Source of the DNA: Chloroflexota bacterium
Lineage (GTDB): Bacteria; Chloroflexota; Anaerolineae; Aggregatilineales; Phototrophicaceae
Assembly (NCBI GenBank): GCA_020161935.1
Contig: JAIUNI010000001.1
Location: 806,001 to 870,000 of the forward strand
Direction of reading: 5' to 3'
Length of the DNA stretch: 64,000 bases
A program made the translations under genes and the position numbers. Positions 34,761-44,921 of the stretch are shown piece by piece. The notes under the pieces were generated by a model that saw only the letters and a program-made list of their open reading frames with translations, had not been told where the DNA came from and did no database searches. Positions within the stretch are counted from its first letter, which is position 1, and each line of letters opens with the position of its first letter.

Positions 34761-37700
34761 AGCGTTATCATATTATTTTTGGCTTTTCGATACTGCTGTT
34801 TGTAGGCAGTTTGGTCACGACAATTTCGATCCTTCAAGAGCGTGATTATCAACTTCGAGGTTATGCTGACGCGAGCGTCGATTCTGCGCTACCATATCGT
34901 GTTCCGCGCTTAGGTGTTAACGCGCAACTCTTTCAATATGATCCTGAGCAGCTCGATCATAATTTCACACTTATGGAAAATGCTCATATTACGTGGGTGC
35001 GGCAGTTTGTCCATTGGTCGGAAATCGAGCGTATGCAGGGACAATTTGATTGGATGAGTACCGATCAAATATTTGAAGCATTCAAAGCACACCCCTCTTT
35101 AAAACCCGTTATTGTGCTCATTTCGACACCCGATTGGGCGCGTCCCTCGAATACGAACCCGAATACCCCACCTATTGATAATCAGGATTTTGCACAGTTT
35201 GCTTCAGCTTTCGCAGTACGTTATGGCGAACGGGTTGATTATTATCAAGTTTGGGACGAGCCGAACTTAACGACTGCATGGGGACACGGAGAACCTCGCG
35301 CAGTTGAGTACGCTGCCCTGCTAGCAGAGTCTTATCAAGCTATCCACGCGGCTGACGCGGAGTCTACGGTACTAGCGGCTGCGCTTGCGCCTACGATTGA
35401 AACCGGCCCCCAAAATATCAGCGACTTGCTCTTCCTGCGTGATTTATACGCTGTTGGAGCGAAAGACTTTATGGATGCGGTTGCAGCAAAGCCTTATGGT
35501 TTTGACCGCTCCCCAATGGATCGCACAGTTGATCCCACACGACTTAACTTTTCTCGTATTGTCGCTTTACGTGAAATCATGGTGCAGAATGGGGATGCAC
35601 AGAAATCATTATGGGCAAGCGAATGGGGATGGAACAGTTTGCCGGACAATTGGCAGGGTTCTCCCTCCATATGGGGAAGTGTGTCCGGTAACGATCAGTT
35701 AGGCTTTACGATTTCGGCTTTGGATCGTGCTGAACGAGAGTGGCCGTGGTTGGGTGGAATACTACTCAACCAGTGGCAGCCAGATGCACTAATTGATGAT
35801 CCGCTTTGGGGATTTTCATTGATTGCGCCCGATAATAATCCGAATCCCCTTTATGATGTTTTACAGCGTTTACACGTAACGAATTCAGCTCAAAACGGAC
35901 TTTTTCCAGCACCTAATCCTTATACGCAATTTAGCGGCGTATGGACTTTTGGTTCACTTGGTGCTGATATAGGTTGGGTACAGGACAGCCAGTTTCAGTT
36001 CAACTTCGATGGCTCAGATGTGTCGTTGCTCTTACGACAAGATAATTACACCGCCTATCTCTATCCGCAAATTGATGGCTACCCTGCTAATGCGGTTCCC
36101 GTAGATGCTTCAGGCAATAGCTATATCGTGTTGACAAGCCCTTCACAGCAACCAGAGATAAACTTGATACCAGTGGCACGAAACTTGCCACCGCAGCAGC
36201 ATAGCCTTCAAGTCATCGCTGATCGTGGCTGGGATCGTTGGGCCTTGGCTGGGTTTGGCGTAAGCTCTGGCAGCCTTTCACGCCCGTTTGAACAACGGAT
36301 TGCGGTTGGGTGGTTTACTGTTTTACTGAGTGCGATAAGTGTTGCAATTACTGCCCGTCAACCGGGTTTTAAGTTAGCGCAAATCGTACTCCGATTTGTC
36401 GGTAGCTACTTAAATGCCACCCTTCAACTTCTCCTGAGTATCGTTTCTTCGATTGCGCTGATGATCGGGATGCTCTTAACTTGGGGGGACGGCTCTGCAA
36501 ATCTTTTCCGACACGAACCGGTACCGATGGTATTAGCCATTATTTCAAGTGGACTGATTAAGCTGCAACCGGGCATTATTGTCACGGTGGTCGCTTCAAT
36601 AGTCCTGCTAATCATCTTTTATCATCGTATCCATATTGGGTTGATGCTTACTATTTTTTGGTCGCCTTTCTTCCTATTCCCTGTAAAGTTATATCTCTTT
36701 GCGTTCCCGCTTGTAGAAGTCATGGTCATCCTAACGATGTTGGCTTGGCTGCTAAGAGTTGCGGTTGAATATGCTCGAAATAACCAAGCACACAATTCGC
36801 GATTCACAGGCTTTTCACTACGGTCAGCCTTCTCATCCTCAACATGGATTGATTATTTGGTTGGCGTATGGGTAATGCTAGGTTTCGTAGCGCTCTCGTG
36901 GTCAAAGTATCATGGTGAAGCCGTCACTGAGCTTCGAACGCTGTTTCTAGAGCCAATTTTGTTCTATGTAATCTTCAGAACTTCAAGATTGAACCGCAGC
37001 CAAATTTTATCGATTGTTGATGCTTTGGTGATAGCTGGGCTTGTCGTGGCAATCATTGGCTTGTGGCAGTATGCAAACGGTGAGGCGATCATTACTGCGG
37101 AAGGTGGCTCTCGGCGACTTGCCAGTGTTTACGGCTCTCCTAATAATGTCGCACTCATCCTCGGGCGCACCATTCCTTTTGCACTAGCTTTTGCACTCGT
37201 AAAAATTGATCAGCGCCGCCGCATCTTTTATGGAGCCGCACTTCTACCGATGCTGCTTGCCCTGCTCCTAACACAAAGCGTCGGGGGATTATTCATTGGC
37301 GTGCCTATATCCGTAGCATCTGTTCTCTTGCTGGTTTTGAGGCGGCATTCGCGGCTAGTTATTCTTGGCATTCTGATTGTTCTTGTCGTCGGGTTCGTTG
37401 CCTCGTTGGGATCACAGCGTTTCTCGCGTATGCTGGACTTTTCGAGTGGAACCAACTTTTATAGAGTACGGGCGTGGTTGAGCGCTGTCCATATCATTCA
37501 AGATAATCCGATCACAGGTCTTGGACTCGATCAATTCCTGTACGAATTCAGGGGGAAATATATCCTTCCTGACGCATGGCAGGAACCCAACTTATCGCAT
37601 CCACACAACATTATTCTGGATTTCTGGGTACGGCTTGGCCTTGCCGGTGTCGCATTGTTGATTGGGTTTCAAGCAGCGTTTTGGCGGCGATGTCTTTATC

Positions 37701-37894
37701 TGTATCAGAGGTTAAAAAGTAATCCGTTAGGTTTTGCGTTAGTCATTGGCACAATCGGAAGCATGATTAATCTCATAGGACATGGCATGATCGATAACAG
37801 TGTTTTTGTAATCGACTTAAGTTATGTTTTTATGCTTCTCCTCGCACTTACCCATCTAGAGAACGGGCGATCTATTGACGAACCATTAATATAA
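34757..37894 (+). CDS. Glycoside-hydrolase-like domain fused to an O-antigen ligase/polymerase-type membrane domain
   Basis: 1045 residues. An N-terminal membrane helix leads to a ~350-residue exported TIM-barrel-like domain of the GH39/GH5 kind: WDEPNL carries the expected acid/base Glu and LWASEWGWNS the likely nucleophile Glu. A beta-rich stretch follows, then ten or more membrane helices from about residue 510 to the end with the Wzy_C/WaaL-type outer loop (NPITGLGLDQFLYEF ... LSHPHNIILDFWVRLG). O-antigen ligases and polymerases join glycan chains outside the membrane, so one chain could both trim and transfer a surface glycan. ATG 34757 overlaps the lipoprotein stop by 4 bases. Confidence 0.85.
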   Translation: MKRYHIIFGFSILLFVGSLVTTISILQERDYQLRGYADASVDSALPYRVPRLGVNAQLFQYDPEQLDHNFTLMENAHITWVRQFVHWSEIERMQGQFDWMSTDQIFEAFKAHPSLKPVIVLISTPDWARPSNTNPNTPPIDNQDFAQFASAFAVRYGERVDYYQVWDEPNLTTAWGHGEPRAVEYAALLAESYQAIHAADAESTVLAAALAPTIETGPQNISDLLFLRDLYAVGAKDFMDAVAAKPYGFDRSPMDRTVDPTRLNFSRIVALREIMVQNGDAQKSLWASEWGWNSLPDNWQGSPSIWGSVSGNDQLGFTISALDRAEREWPWLGGILLNQWQPDALIDDPLWGFSLIAPDNNPNPLYDVLQRLHVTNSAQNGLFPAPNPYTQFSGVWTFGSLGADIGWVQDSQFQFNFDGSDVSLLLRQDNYTAYLYPQIDGYPANAVPVDASGNSYIVLTSPSQQPEINLIPVARNLPPQQHSLQVIADRGWDRWALAGFGVSSGSLSRPFEQRIAVGWFTVLLSAISVAITARQPGFKLAQIVLRFVGSYLNATLQLLLSIVSSIALMIGMLLTWGDGSANLFRHEPVPMVLAIISSGLIKLQPGIIVTVVASIVLLIIFYHRIHIGLMLTIFWSPFFLFPVKLYLFAFPLVEVMVILTMLAWLLRVAVEYARNNQAHNSRFTGFSLRSAFSSSTWIDYLVGVWVMLGFVALSWSKYHGEAVTELRTLFLEPILFYVIFRTSRLNRSQILSIVDALVIAGLVVAIIGLWQYANGEAIITAEGGSRRLASVYGSPNNVALILGRTIPFALAFALVKIDQRRRIFYGAALLPMLLALLLTQSVGGLFIGVPISVASVLLLVLRRHSRLVILGILIVLVVGFVASLGSQRFSRMLDFSSGTNFYRVRAWLSAVHIIQDNPITGLGLDQFLYEFRGKYILPDAWQEPNLSHPHNIILDFWVRLGLAGVALLIGFQAAFWRRCLYLYQRLKSNPLGFALVIGTIGSMINLIGHGMIDNSVFVIDLSYVFMLLLALTHLENGRSIDEPLI

Positions 37895-37930
37895 TGGTGT
37901 AATTTAACCCAAATGTGACGAGGGTCGCCC

Positions 37931-38485
37931 ATGAAGGTCAAGGTGAATAAAGTCACTATTCAGGTTATCCAAGATGATATTTTGTCGCTTGGCGTGAATG
38001 CGTTTGTCAACTCCACAGACCCTAATCTCCACATCGATCCTGTTTTACTCCTCAAGGCAGGTCTCATACTTCAAGAAGCCTGTAACGACATTGGCTGGTG
38101 TGATATTGGTGATGCGGTTATTACGGATGCTGGTAATCTGTCTTATGACAAAATCATCCATGTCGTTGGGCCACGTTGGGGAGAAGGCAGTGAGCGCGGC
38201 AAATTAGCCAATGCAACTCTCGCTTGTTTACGTTTGGCAGAACAGCACCGACTGCGTTCCTTAGCTTTCCCAGCAATTTCAGCAGGTGTTCTAGGCTATC
38301 CGCTCGAAAATTGCGCCCGTACGATGATTACTCAAATTATCGACTTTACATTCGAAAACCCCCGTTTCTTAAAAGTGGTCGTTTTGTGCTTGGATAACAC
38401 GACTGCCTTCACGATTTTCAAGAATGAACTGCAAGATCAAATTGAAGATCTAAAAAAGGCCGGGGATGGCGAAGTTTCTGTCTAA
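37931..38485 (+). CDS. Divergent macro-domain protein
   Basis: 184 residues. Macro domains bind ADP-ribose and some remove it from proteins. The order of blocks fits: QDDILSLGVNAFVNSTD (usually GDIT...AIVNAAN), GDAVITDAGNL, KIIHVVGPRW, and LAFPAISAGVLGYPLENCA. The glycine-rich loop that normally follows the Asn pair is replaced by HIDPVLLLKAG, and the second catalytic Asn is Asp, so de-ADP-ribosylation is doubtful while binding is possible. GAGGG is 6 bases before the ATG. Its position among glycan genes is unexplained. Confidence 0.82.
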   Translation: MKVKVNKVTIQVIQDDILSLGVNAFVNSTDPNLHIDPVLLLKAGLILQEACNDIGWCDIGDAVITDAGNLSYDKIIHVVGPRWGEGSERGKLANATLACLRLAEQHRLRSLAFPAISAGVLGYPLENCARTMITQIIDFTFENPRFLKVVVLCLDNTTAFTIFKNELQDQIEDLKKAGDGEVSV

Positions 38486-38563
38486 ATCAACATACTCCCT
38501 GTAATTGTCCTATGATAAACTCAACATAATGTGGTTTCATATTGCTCGAAAGAGGATGTTCAA

Positions 38564-39496
38564 TTGCGCGTGCTAATTACTGGTGGTGCTGGTTTCTTAG
38601 GTTCACATTTGTGTGACCGTTTTCTTGCTGAAGGTCATACTGTGATAGCGATGGATAATCTGATTACCGGGAATACCCGAAACATCGCTCATTTGGCAGG
38701 TAATCAGAATTTTTCGTTTATCCGCCATGATACGACCAACTATATCTATATCAATGGCTCGGTGGATGCGGTTCTCCACTTCGCCTCACCAGCAAGCCCT
38801 ATTGACTACCTCAAATTACCCATTCAAACATTAAAAGTCGGTGCGCTCGGTACGCACAACGCGCTTGGTTTGGCACTGGCGAAAAAAGCACGTTTCCTGA
38901 TTGCTTCCACATCAGAAATCTATGGAGACCCACTCGAACACCCGCAGAAGGAAAGTTACGCCGGTAATGTTGATCCCATCGGGCCGCGGGGTGTCTATGA
39001 TGAAGCGAAACGTTATGCAGAAGCGATTACGATGGCCTATCATAATGTACATAGCGTGGACACCAAAATTGTTCGCATCTTCAACACCTATGGCCCGCGT
39101 ATGCGTTTGGCCGATGGTCGTGTCGTTCCGAACTTTATTGCTCAGGCACTACGCGGTGAAGCCCTTACGGTTTATGGTGATGGATCACAGACGCGCAGCT
39201 TCCAATATGTCAGTGATTTGATTGAGGGGCTATATCGCCTCTTGATGTCAGACTACAACCAACCGGTCAATATTGGTAATCCGACTGAAATGACCATTTT
39301 GCAGTTCGCGCAGGCCGTAAATGAAATCACTGGTAACAAAGCAGGCATTGTTTACCGTGATGAACGCATTAAAGGCGATCCTCAAACTCGCCAACCGGAT
39401 ATAACGCGGGCGAAAACGGTACTCGGTTGGGAACCAAAGGTTAATTTACATGAAGGCCTAGAAAAAACGGTCGCCTACTTCCGTGAGGTTGTGTGA
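38564..39496 (+). CDS. NAD-dependent sugar epimerase/decarboxylase, UDP-xylose synthase type
   Basis: 310 residues. Extended short-chain dehydrogenase with the NAD motif [10 protein letters not shown], then the UDP-glucuronate decarboxylase signature [10 protein letters not shown]...NPIGPRG-type block (here [18 protein letters not shown], with catalytic Tyr-xxx-Lys), and [10 protein letters not shown]. It would make UDP-xylose from UDP-glucuronate for surface glycans. TTG 38564 is chosen because AGAGG (38551-38555) is 8 bases upstream and the Rossmann strand starts right there; a GTG at 38531 is in frame but lacks a site. Confidence 0.88.
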   Translation: MRVLITGGAGFLGSHLCDRFLAEGHTVIAMDNLITGNTRNIAHLAGNQNFSFIRHDTTNYIYINGSVDAVLHFASPASPIDYLKLPIQTLKVGALGTHNALGLALAKKARFLIASTSEIYGDPLEHPQKESYAGNVDPIGPRGVYDEAKRYAEAITMAYHNVHSVDTKIVRIFNTYGPRMRLADGRVVPNFIAQALRGEALTVYGDGSQTRSFQYVSDLIEGLYRLLMSDYNQPVNIGNPTEMTILQFAQAVNEITGNKAGIVYRDERIKGDPQTRQPDITRAKTVLGWEPKVNLHEGLEKTVAYFREVV

Positions 39497-40983
39497 CAGG
39501 GTTTCCTCTAGCAGGTCTACAGGGGCGGCAGATGAACATGCCGTCCTTACGATTTATATTAGGGATTCCACTTGCGATTGCTGCTGCCCTACTCATCCTC
39601 TGGCAGCCTGTTCCAGTTCTAGTAGTTGTCGCTACAAGTGTCGGATTACTTGTATTAGGTCTTATTCACCCGGTAGCACTTTTACTTCCCCTTCTAATTT
39701 TATCCCCGTTACGTGTACTGATCGCTACTGAAGCACAATTTCAGTTACCGATTGACATTGGGCAAATCGGATTGATAAGTTATCTCGGCGTTTATGTAGG
39801 AACGCGCATCTCGCATTCACAGCGCGTTATTCCTTCCCTCTCGAAGCTCTGGCATCCATTCTCTGCATCATTGCTGCTATTTATTGTTGTGACCGGATTA
39901 TCAGGGGTTGTTGCTGATTCTGTCGCCGCATGGTTGCTTGAGTGGTTAAAGTGGATTCAGATTTTTTTGCTGGTTATGGTGCTTGTGTCTTCGTTTACTC
40001 AAGTGTCTTGGGAATGGCTGGTGTTCGGTCTCGTTGTCGCTGGCGTTGCGAATGCTCTGATTGGTATCTATGAGTTTTTCGGCGGAAGTGGTGCTTTACA
40101 CTTATTGATTAACAATCGGTTCTTTCGTGCTTTTGGTACGTTTGGTCAACCGAATCCATTTGGCGGCTTTATGGGATTGCTGCTGCCGATCACGGTAATG
40201 GCAGCTTTGGGTTATGGGGTTCGGTGGTGGCAAAATAAGAAATTAGATCTGTCTGTTGTCTTAGCCATATTCTATGCGCTCTCTACCGTTGTCCTGTTGA
40301 TGGGCATGTTGATGTCGTGGAGCCGTGGAGCATGGTTGGGTCTTGGGGCAGCGTTTCTTGTGTTAGGCTTGGCGATACCGTATAGTCTCAAAAAGGGCTT
40401 AATTGTTTTTGGTGTCGTGGGTTGTTTCGCTTTGGTTGCATGGACAAGTGGTTTATTACCGCAATCAATTGTTCAGCGTTTGGAGACATCAACGCAAGAG
40501 TTCTTTGCTTTTGAGGATGTGCGTGGTGTCGATATAACGCCTGATAACTATGCTGTGGCGGAACGCTTGGCGCATTGGCAAGCTGCGCTTAATATGTTTA
40601 CAACGAATCCGTGGTTAGGTGTAGGCTTTGGTAATTACGCGAATGCCTATCCGCAGTATAATCTTATGAATTGGCAGGAACCCCTCGGTCACGCCCATAA
40701 TTATTACTTAAACCTTCTTGCTGAAGTTGGTATCATAGGGCTGTTAGCTTATGGCAAGGTTTGGGTTACAATATTCCTTCGTACTTGGCACATTAGGCTG
40801 CATCCTGATGCCTTGTCCCGGTATGTTGCTATTGGACTGCTAGGTGCGTGGGTATACTTAGCGGTACACAGCTTCTTCGATAATCTCTACGTTAATAACC
40901 TTTTCTTGCACCTCGGTGTTATGCTTAGTATCGTGGTTGTTCTAAGTAAAGAAGTATATTCCAGCCTAAGGATGAATCTGTGA
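39493..40983 (+). CDS. O-antigen ligase / polymerase family membrane protein
   Basis: 496 residues with about ten to twelve membrane helices. The Wzy_C-type outer loop reads [20 protein letters not shown]...[20 protein letters not shown], with the key histidines before the last helices. It would polymerise or ligate lipid-linked glycan chains. GTG 39493 overlaps the epimerase stop in GTGA; an internal ATG at 39532 is a fair alternative. Paralogous in type to the C-terminal half of the glycosidase fusion 5 kb upstream. Confidence 0.88.
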   Translation: MTGFPLAGLQGRQMNMPSLRFILGIPLAIAAALLILWQPVPVLVVVATSVGLLVLGLIHPVALLLPLLILSPLRVLIATEAQFQLPIDIGQIGLISYLGVYVGTRISHSQRVIPSLSKLWHPFSASLLLFIVVTGLSGVVADSVAAWLLEWLKWIQIFLLVMVLVSSFTQVSWEWLVFGLVVAGVANALIGIYEFFGGSGALHLLINNRFFRAFGTFGQPNPFGGFMGLLLPITVMAALGYGVRWWQNKKLDLSVVLAIFYALSTVVLLMGMLMSWSRGAWLGLGAAFLVLGLAIPYSLKKGLIVFGVVGCFALVAWTSGLLPQSIVQRLETSTQEFFAFEDVRGVDITPDNYAVAERLAHWQAALNMFTTNPWLGVGFGNYANAYPQYNLMNWQEPLGHAHNYYLNLLAEVGIIGLLAYGKVWVTIFLRTWHIRLHPDALSRYVAIGLLGAWVYLAVHSFFDNLYVNNLFLHLGVMLSIVVVLSKEVYSSLRMNL

Positions 40984-41585
40984 CTCAGTCAAACACCATG
41001 TCAACTTCTTCGTCTATTCGCAATCCATTGGATATTCCAATCTTAGCCATAGCCTCACGTTTTGGTGACAAGTCGAAGGAAGTCGAACGCTTTCTGAAAT
41101 TTGTTGTGGTTGGCGTAATTGGATTTATCGTTGACTTTGGCACTGTCACCATTCTCCAAGCGACAGTATTACCGCCGACAGCCAAGTCAGGTGAGCGTAT
41201 TGTTGAAAACGTTATTGTTGCTACGACGATAGCGTTTATCGCTGCCCTGTTAAGTAATTTCACCTGGAATCGAATTTGGACGTACCCAGACTCACGCTCT
41301 CGGTCGGCTCGTCGCCAGTTGTTCTTATTTACGTTTATTAGCCTTGTGGGTTGGCTTGCGCGTACTCTTTGGATTACGAACGCCTACCATGCGCTTGGCG
41401 AGATATTTATGCCAATCTTGCTTCCAATCATCCGTATTTTTAGAACCGCTTATGTCCCCTCTATCGCCGCAGATGACAAGCTCGGTACGATGGTCGCGAT
41501 GGTTGTTGGGGTGATTGTCGTGACGTTCTGGAACTTCTTCGCCAATCGTCATTGGACATATAATGACGTTGACTCTCAGTCCTAA
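40980..41585 (+). CDS. GtrA-family membrane protein
   Basis: 201 residues. After a ~40-residue cytoplasmic start, four membrane helices in the GtrA pattern: RFLKFVVVGVIGFIVDFGT, ...FIAALLSNFTWNRIWTY, and the C-terminal FWNFFANRHWTYND. GtrA proteins are thought to flip lipid-linked sugars or assist their transfer. Its GTG overlaps the ligase stop by GTGA, and the glycosyltransferase starts 5 bases after its own stop. Confidence 0.9.
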   Translation: MTQSNTMSTSSSIRNPLDIPILAIASRFGDKSKEVERFLKFVVVGVIGFIVDFGTVTILQATVLPPTAKSGERIVENVIVATTIAFIAALLSNFTWNRIWTYPDSRSRSARRQLFLFTFISLVGWLARTLWITNAYHALGEIFMPILLPIIRIFRTAYVPSIAADDKLGTMVAMVVGVIVVTFWNFFANRHWTYNDVDSQS

Positions 41586-41590
41586 CCTCG

Positions 41591-42724
41591 ATGGTGTCTA
41601 TAGGGATTGATTACACACCGGCCTATGAACAAGGCGGCGGAATTGGGCGCTATGTTCGCGAGTTGGTTTCTGCCCTTGCAAAGGTAGATCAGGATACGAA
41701 TTATTCGCTGTTTGTTGCCGGGGTAAATGGGGATCTTCCTCCTCAAGCTGGTAGGAATTTTGTTTGGAAGCCAACGCACATCACACCGAAATGGTTTGCT
41801 CGTATTTGGCATCGAGCGCGTGTTCCAATACCCGTTCAGTGGTTTGTAGGTTCAGTCGATCTTTTCCACGCGACCGATTTTGTTTTACCTCCTACTTCGC
41901 CTGCTATTCCTACTGTTTTAACAGTACATGATCTGTCGTATGTGCATGTACCTGAATCTGCATCTCCAGCTTTGAAGAAGTATTTGGATGTAGTTGTTCC
42001 TCGGTCAATTCAGCATTCAACTTTTATTCTTGCTGATTCAGAAGCTACTCGTAATGATATTGTATCGTTGTATGGGACTTCGCCTGAGAAGGTATGTGTA
42101 CTTTTGAGTGGAGTGAGTAGTGTATTTAAACAGATAAATGACACTGATTTATCCATGACTACGCGAAGAAAATATAACTTAGACGATTTTCAATTCATTT
42201 TTACTGTCGGAACCGTTCAGCCGCGTAAAAACTACACTCGCTTAATTGAAGCACTCGGAATACTCCATAGTCACGGTATAAAAATTCATCTGGTAATCTC
42301 AGGCGGTAAAGGTTGGCTGGACAATCCAATCTACGAAACAATCGCCCAGCGACATATGGAAGAATATGTTCACTTCATTGGCTTTGCCGATGATGCTGAT
42401 CTACCAGTTCTATATAACATGGCTGCGTGCCTAGCCTTTCCATCATTATATGAGGGCTTCGGCTTACCAATCTTGGAAGCGATGGCCTGCGGCGCACCGG
42501 TCGTAACCTCAAACGTTTCGTCCCTACCAGAAGTAGCTGGAGATGCCGGTCTATTAGTTGATCCATATGATGTTGATGCCCTCGCGAATGCCCTCCAAAG
42601 CCTGATCCAAGATGAGCCGCTGCGCCAACAATTAATCGAAAAAGGCTTAGAACGAGTCAAAGAATTTACATGGGAAAAGTCAGCGCGGCAGCTTCTTGGC
42701 ATCTATCAAACGCTACTTGCATAA
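41591..42724 (+). CDS. GT4-family glycosyltransferase
   Basis: 377 residues, GT-B fold, retaining. The acceptor loop is [12 protein letters not shown]. The C-terminal donor site has [15 protein letters not shown], and the E-x7-E motif [21 protein letters not shown]. It adds a sugar from a nucleotide donor to a lipid-linked or surface glycan on the cytoplasmic face. Last clear glycan gene of the overlapping run that begins at the TolB-like lipoprotein. Confidence 0.93.
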   Translation: MVSIGIDYTPAYEQGGGIGRYVRELVSALAKVDQDTNYSLFVAGVNGDLPPQAGRNFVWKPTHITPKWFARIWHRARVPIPVQWFVGSVDLFHATDFVLPPTSPAIPTVLTVHDLSYVHVPESASPALKKYLDVVVPRSIQHSTFILADSEATRNDIVSLYGTSPEKVCVLLSGVSSVFKQINDTDLSMTTRRKYNLDDFQFIFTVGTVQPRKNYTRLIEALGILHSHGIKIHLVISGGKGWLDNPIYETIAQRHMEEYVHFIGFADDADLPVLYNMAACLAFPSLYEGFGLPILEAMACGAPVVTSNVSSLPEVAGDAGLLVDPYDVDALANALQSLIQDEPLRQQLIEKGLERVKEFTWEKSARQLLGIYQTLLA

Positions 42725-42781
42725 ACCTCTGCAATAGGCTACGTTGAATGTAAATTCGGCAAATAGAAAGCGCCAGCATCC

Positions 42782-43945
42782 GTGAGTGATCTACTACCAC
42801 AATTTAGCGGCCTTGAGCAATCTGTGCTGCTCCGCTTACTCAACCAGTCTGGCGCACGCGCTGTATTAGCTGAAGATATTCCCGATGCGGGCATTTTTGA
42901 TCAACGCCCCTACCCTTTCCTCGCGATTGTTGGGCAGATCGAGATGCGTATTGCCCTCATGCTCTCAGTAATCAACCCTGCCGTGGGTGGTGTGCTGCTG
43001 ATTGGGCCGCGTGGCATCGGGAAAACCACAGCCGTTCGCAGTTTAACCGGCATCTTACCGGATGCAGAAGTCAGCGATTGTGAAGAAGGCGTTCTGCCTA
43101 ACGAATTACAATCCGACAATGCCAAATTTTTATATCCAGATTGCTACGAAAAGTTTCATAGCGGTCAGGCAATTTCCCACTTTGAGTCTGTAAAGCTCGT
43201 CGAACTCCCGCTGAACGCGCGTCTAGAAGATGTGGTAGGCGGCATCAACGAGCGCATCGCTATCCAGCAGCAGCGTGTTCGCCTCGAAAAAGGCATCCTT
43301 GCCCGTGCTGATAACAACCTGTTATATGTCGATGAAGTTAACCTTCTCGATGATGAAATTGTTGATGCCATACTCGATGCGGCCGCTCAAGGCTCCTATA
43401 CAGTCCGGCGTGGAGCAATGTCCGGCACCTTTCGATCCCGTTTCGTATTGATCGGCTCGATGAACCCTGAAGAGGGTCGCCTGAGACCACAAATATTGGA
43501 TCGCTTCGGCTTACGAGTGAATGTACGCGGTCTAATGGCTCACCACGACCGCTTAGAAGTCTACAACCGCGTAAGAATCTACCGCGAGAATCCGGCACGT
43601 TTCCTCCGCGAGTGGGATTCAGCAACCGCTGCTACCCGTGAAGAAATTATTCTGGCGCGCGAACTCTTGAAAGAAACAACCATAGCCGACGAAGCTATCA
43701 CACTGGGGCTCTCACTTGTACAACGGTTAGACATCGACTCGCATCGTGCCGAATACACCATGTTCGAGGCTGCGCGAGCACATGCCGCCGCTGACGGTCG
43801 CGATGTTGCCAACGCGCAGGATATTCGAGTTGTGGCTCCGATGGCGCTGCGACAGCGTCGCAGCCAATTTATGGTGAGCTTCTTCAATAGTCAAAAAGAA
43901 GAAGATGATCAAATTCGCGGCTATATCGACGAGTTAACAACCTAA
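42782..43945 (+). CDS. Stand-alone ChlI/BchI-like AAA+ ATPase
   Basis: 387 residues. Magnesium-chelatase I-subunit type: start region YPFLAIVGQIEMRIALML, Walker A GPRGIGKTT, Walker B LLYVDEVNLL, sensor 1 GSMNPEEGRLRPQILDRFGL, and the family's insertions. No D or H chelatase subunit is nearby, so pigment synthesis cannot be claimed; lone ChlI-like AAA+ proteins often act as MoxR-like chaperones with vWA partners. The start is GTG, 57 bases after the glycosyltransferase. Confidence 0.88.
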   Translation: MSDLLPQFSGLEQSVLLRLLNQSGARAVLAEDIPDAGIFDQRPYPFLAIVGQIEMRIALMLSVINPAVGGVLLIGPRGIGKTTAVRSLTGILPDAEVSDCEEGVLPNELQSDNAKFLYPDCYEKFHSGQAISHFESVKLVELPLNARLEDVVGGINERIAIQQQRVRLEKGILARADNNLLYVDEVNLLDDEIVDAILDAAAQGSYTVRRGAMSGTFRSRFVLIGSMNPEEGRLRPQILDRFGLRVNVRGLMAHHDRLEVYNRVRIYRENPARFLREWDSATAATREEIILARELLKETTIADEAITLGLSLVQRLDIDSHRAEYTMFEAARAHAAADGRDVANAQDIRVVAPMALRQRRSQFMVSFFNSQKEEDDQIRGYIDELTT

Positions 43946-43946
43946 T

Positions 43947-44543
43947 ATGCCACGAAAAACCCTGAACACCTTGATACTAGTTTTTCTGCTGATTGCACTT
44001 ATTGGCTACGTGCTGCCGTGGATTGTCACACCTGCAAACGGAATGCAAATGGGGGCATATGATCTCGCTGAGTGGTCAAGCCTCGTCCCATCAGTACGGC
44101 AAACGGCTCCATTCCTGTGGATTTCCTTAGCCCTCAGGCTTCCTTTAGCCATAATAGGTTTTTTACTAAGCATCGTTTTAAGTATTAAGAACTTTCGCAT
44201 CGCAGTTGCAGCACTCGTAATCATGTCAATTGCCTTACTACCGCCGTTGGAATTTTTCACCACCTACCACGATGATCCAAACTACCGCCAGCAGTTCATA
44301 ATAGCAGCCTCAACCTTGCTGATTGGTATCGCAAGCATCAAACGCAGTTTGAATACAAAAAAGTGGCTAGTTATATTGTTCAGCATTCTAGGGACAATAG
44401 CAGGCATCGTAGGAATGAGTCAGGGGTGGTCGCTCATGCAAAACTACAAACTACCGATGAGCATTGGCATCGGCATGGTGGCAACGACTGTAGGGTTCGC
44501 AACAATCGCCGGTCTTGGAATATTAAAACAGAGTAGAACATAA
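43947..44543 (+). CDS. Multi-pass membrane protein of unknown function
   Basis: 198 residues with about five to six membrane helices (TLILVFLLIALIGYVLPWI; ISLALRLPLAIIGFLLSIVL; IAVAALVIMSIALLPPL; and two or three more). The ATG follows the preceding TAA by one base, so it is cotranscribed with the ChlI-like gene. No recognised domain. The end of the gene forms half of the terminator hairpin. Confidence 0.75.
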   Translation: MPRKTLNTLILVFLLIALIGYVLPWIVTPANGMQMGAYDLAEWSSLVPSVRQTAPFLWISLALRLPLAIIGFLLSIVLSIKNFRIAVAALVIMSIALLPPLEFFTTYHDDPNYRQQFIIAASTLLIGIASIKRSLNTKKWLVILFSILGTIAGIVGMSQGWSLMQNYKLPMSIGIGMVATTVGFATIAGLGILKQSRT

Positions 44544-44561
44544 AGTACCCTACTCTGTTTA
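44527..44561. terminator. Bidirectional terminator between membrane protein gene and acpP
   Basis: Stem AAACAGAGTAG/CTACTCTGTTT with a 13-base loop. One arm overlaps the last codons and stop of the plus-strand gene. It also lies just past the acpP stop on the minus strand. Confidence 0.8.
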
Positions 44562-44587
44562 TAATCATCACACTTGGGAAAGCAGAA

Positions 44588-44830
44588 CTAGCTGCCGCCC
44601 ATATTCTGTTGAATGTACGATACAGCCTCACCAACACTGGTGATCTTCTGGGCATCTTCGTCAGTGATCTCGCCACCGAATTCTTCTTCGAATGCCATAA
44701 TCAATTCAACAAGATCAAGCGAATCGGCTTCGAGGTCTTCGCGGAAACGTGCCGCCGGAACAACACGGTCTTCACTCACACCGAGTAAGTCGACAACGAT
44801 ATTCTTAACACGTTCTTCTGTTGATGCCAT
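44588..44830 (-). CDS. acpP: Acyl carrier protein
   Basis: 80 residues, strongly acidic. The phosphopantetheine attachment motif ADSLDLVEL contains Ser37. Carries growing acyl chains in fatty acid synthesis. ATG 44830 is chosen because GGAGG is 5 bases upstream; a longer frame of 18 extra residues has no family support. It stands alone, away from plsX-fabF, and diverges from fni. Confidence 0.96.
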   Translation of the reverse strand: MASTEERVKNIVVDLLGVSEDRVVPAARFREDLEADSLDLVELIMAFEEEFGGEITDEDAQKITSVGEAVSYIQQNMGGS

Positions 44831-44882
44831 TTCTACCTCCCAATTGGTGGGGCATTGTGATTTTTTAAGATAGCAGACGCAC

Positions 44883-44888
44883 ATTATA
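44883..44888 (-). promoter_or_regulatory. -10 box of acpP
   Basis: TATAAT on the minus strand, about 52 bases upstream of the acpP start. The -35 position (CTAGCA) matches poorly. Confidence 0.5.
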
Positions 44889-44921
44889 CCTGTTTACCTG
44901 CCGACTGCTAGTGTGATGTTA

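Noticed and set aside
42782..43945. BchI-like gene as evidence of photosynthesis
   Set aside because: No other chelatase or bacteriochlorophyll gene is present; lone ChlI-like AAA+ proteins are common in non-phototrophs.
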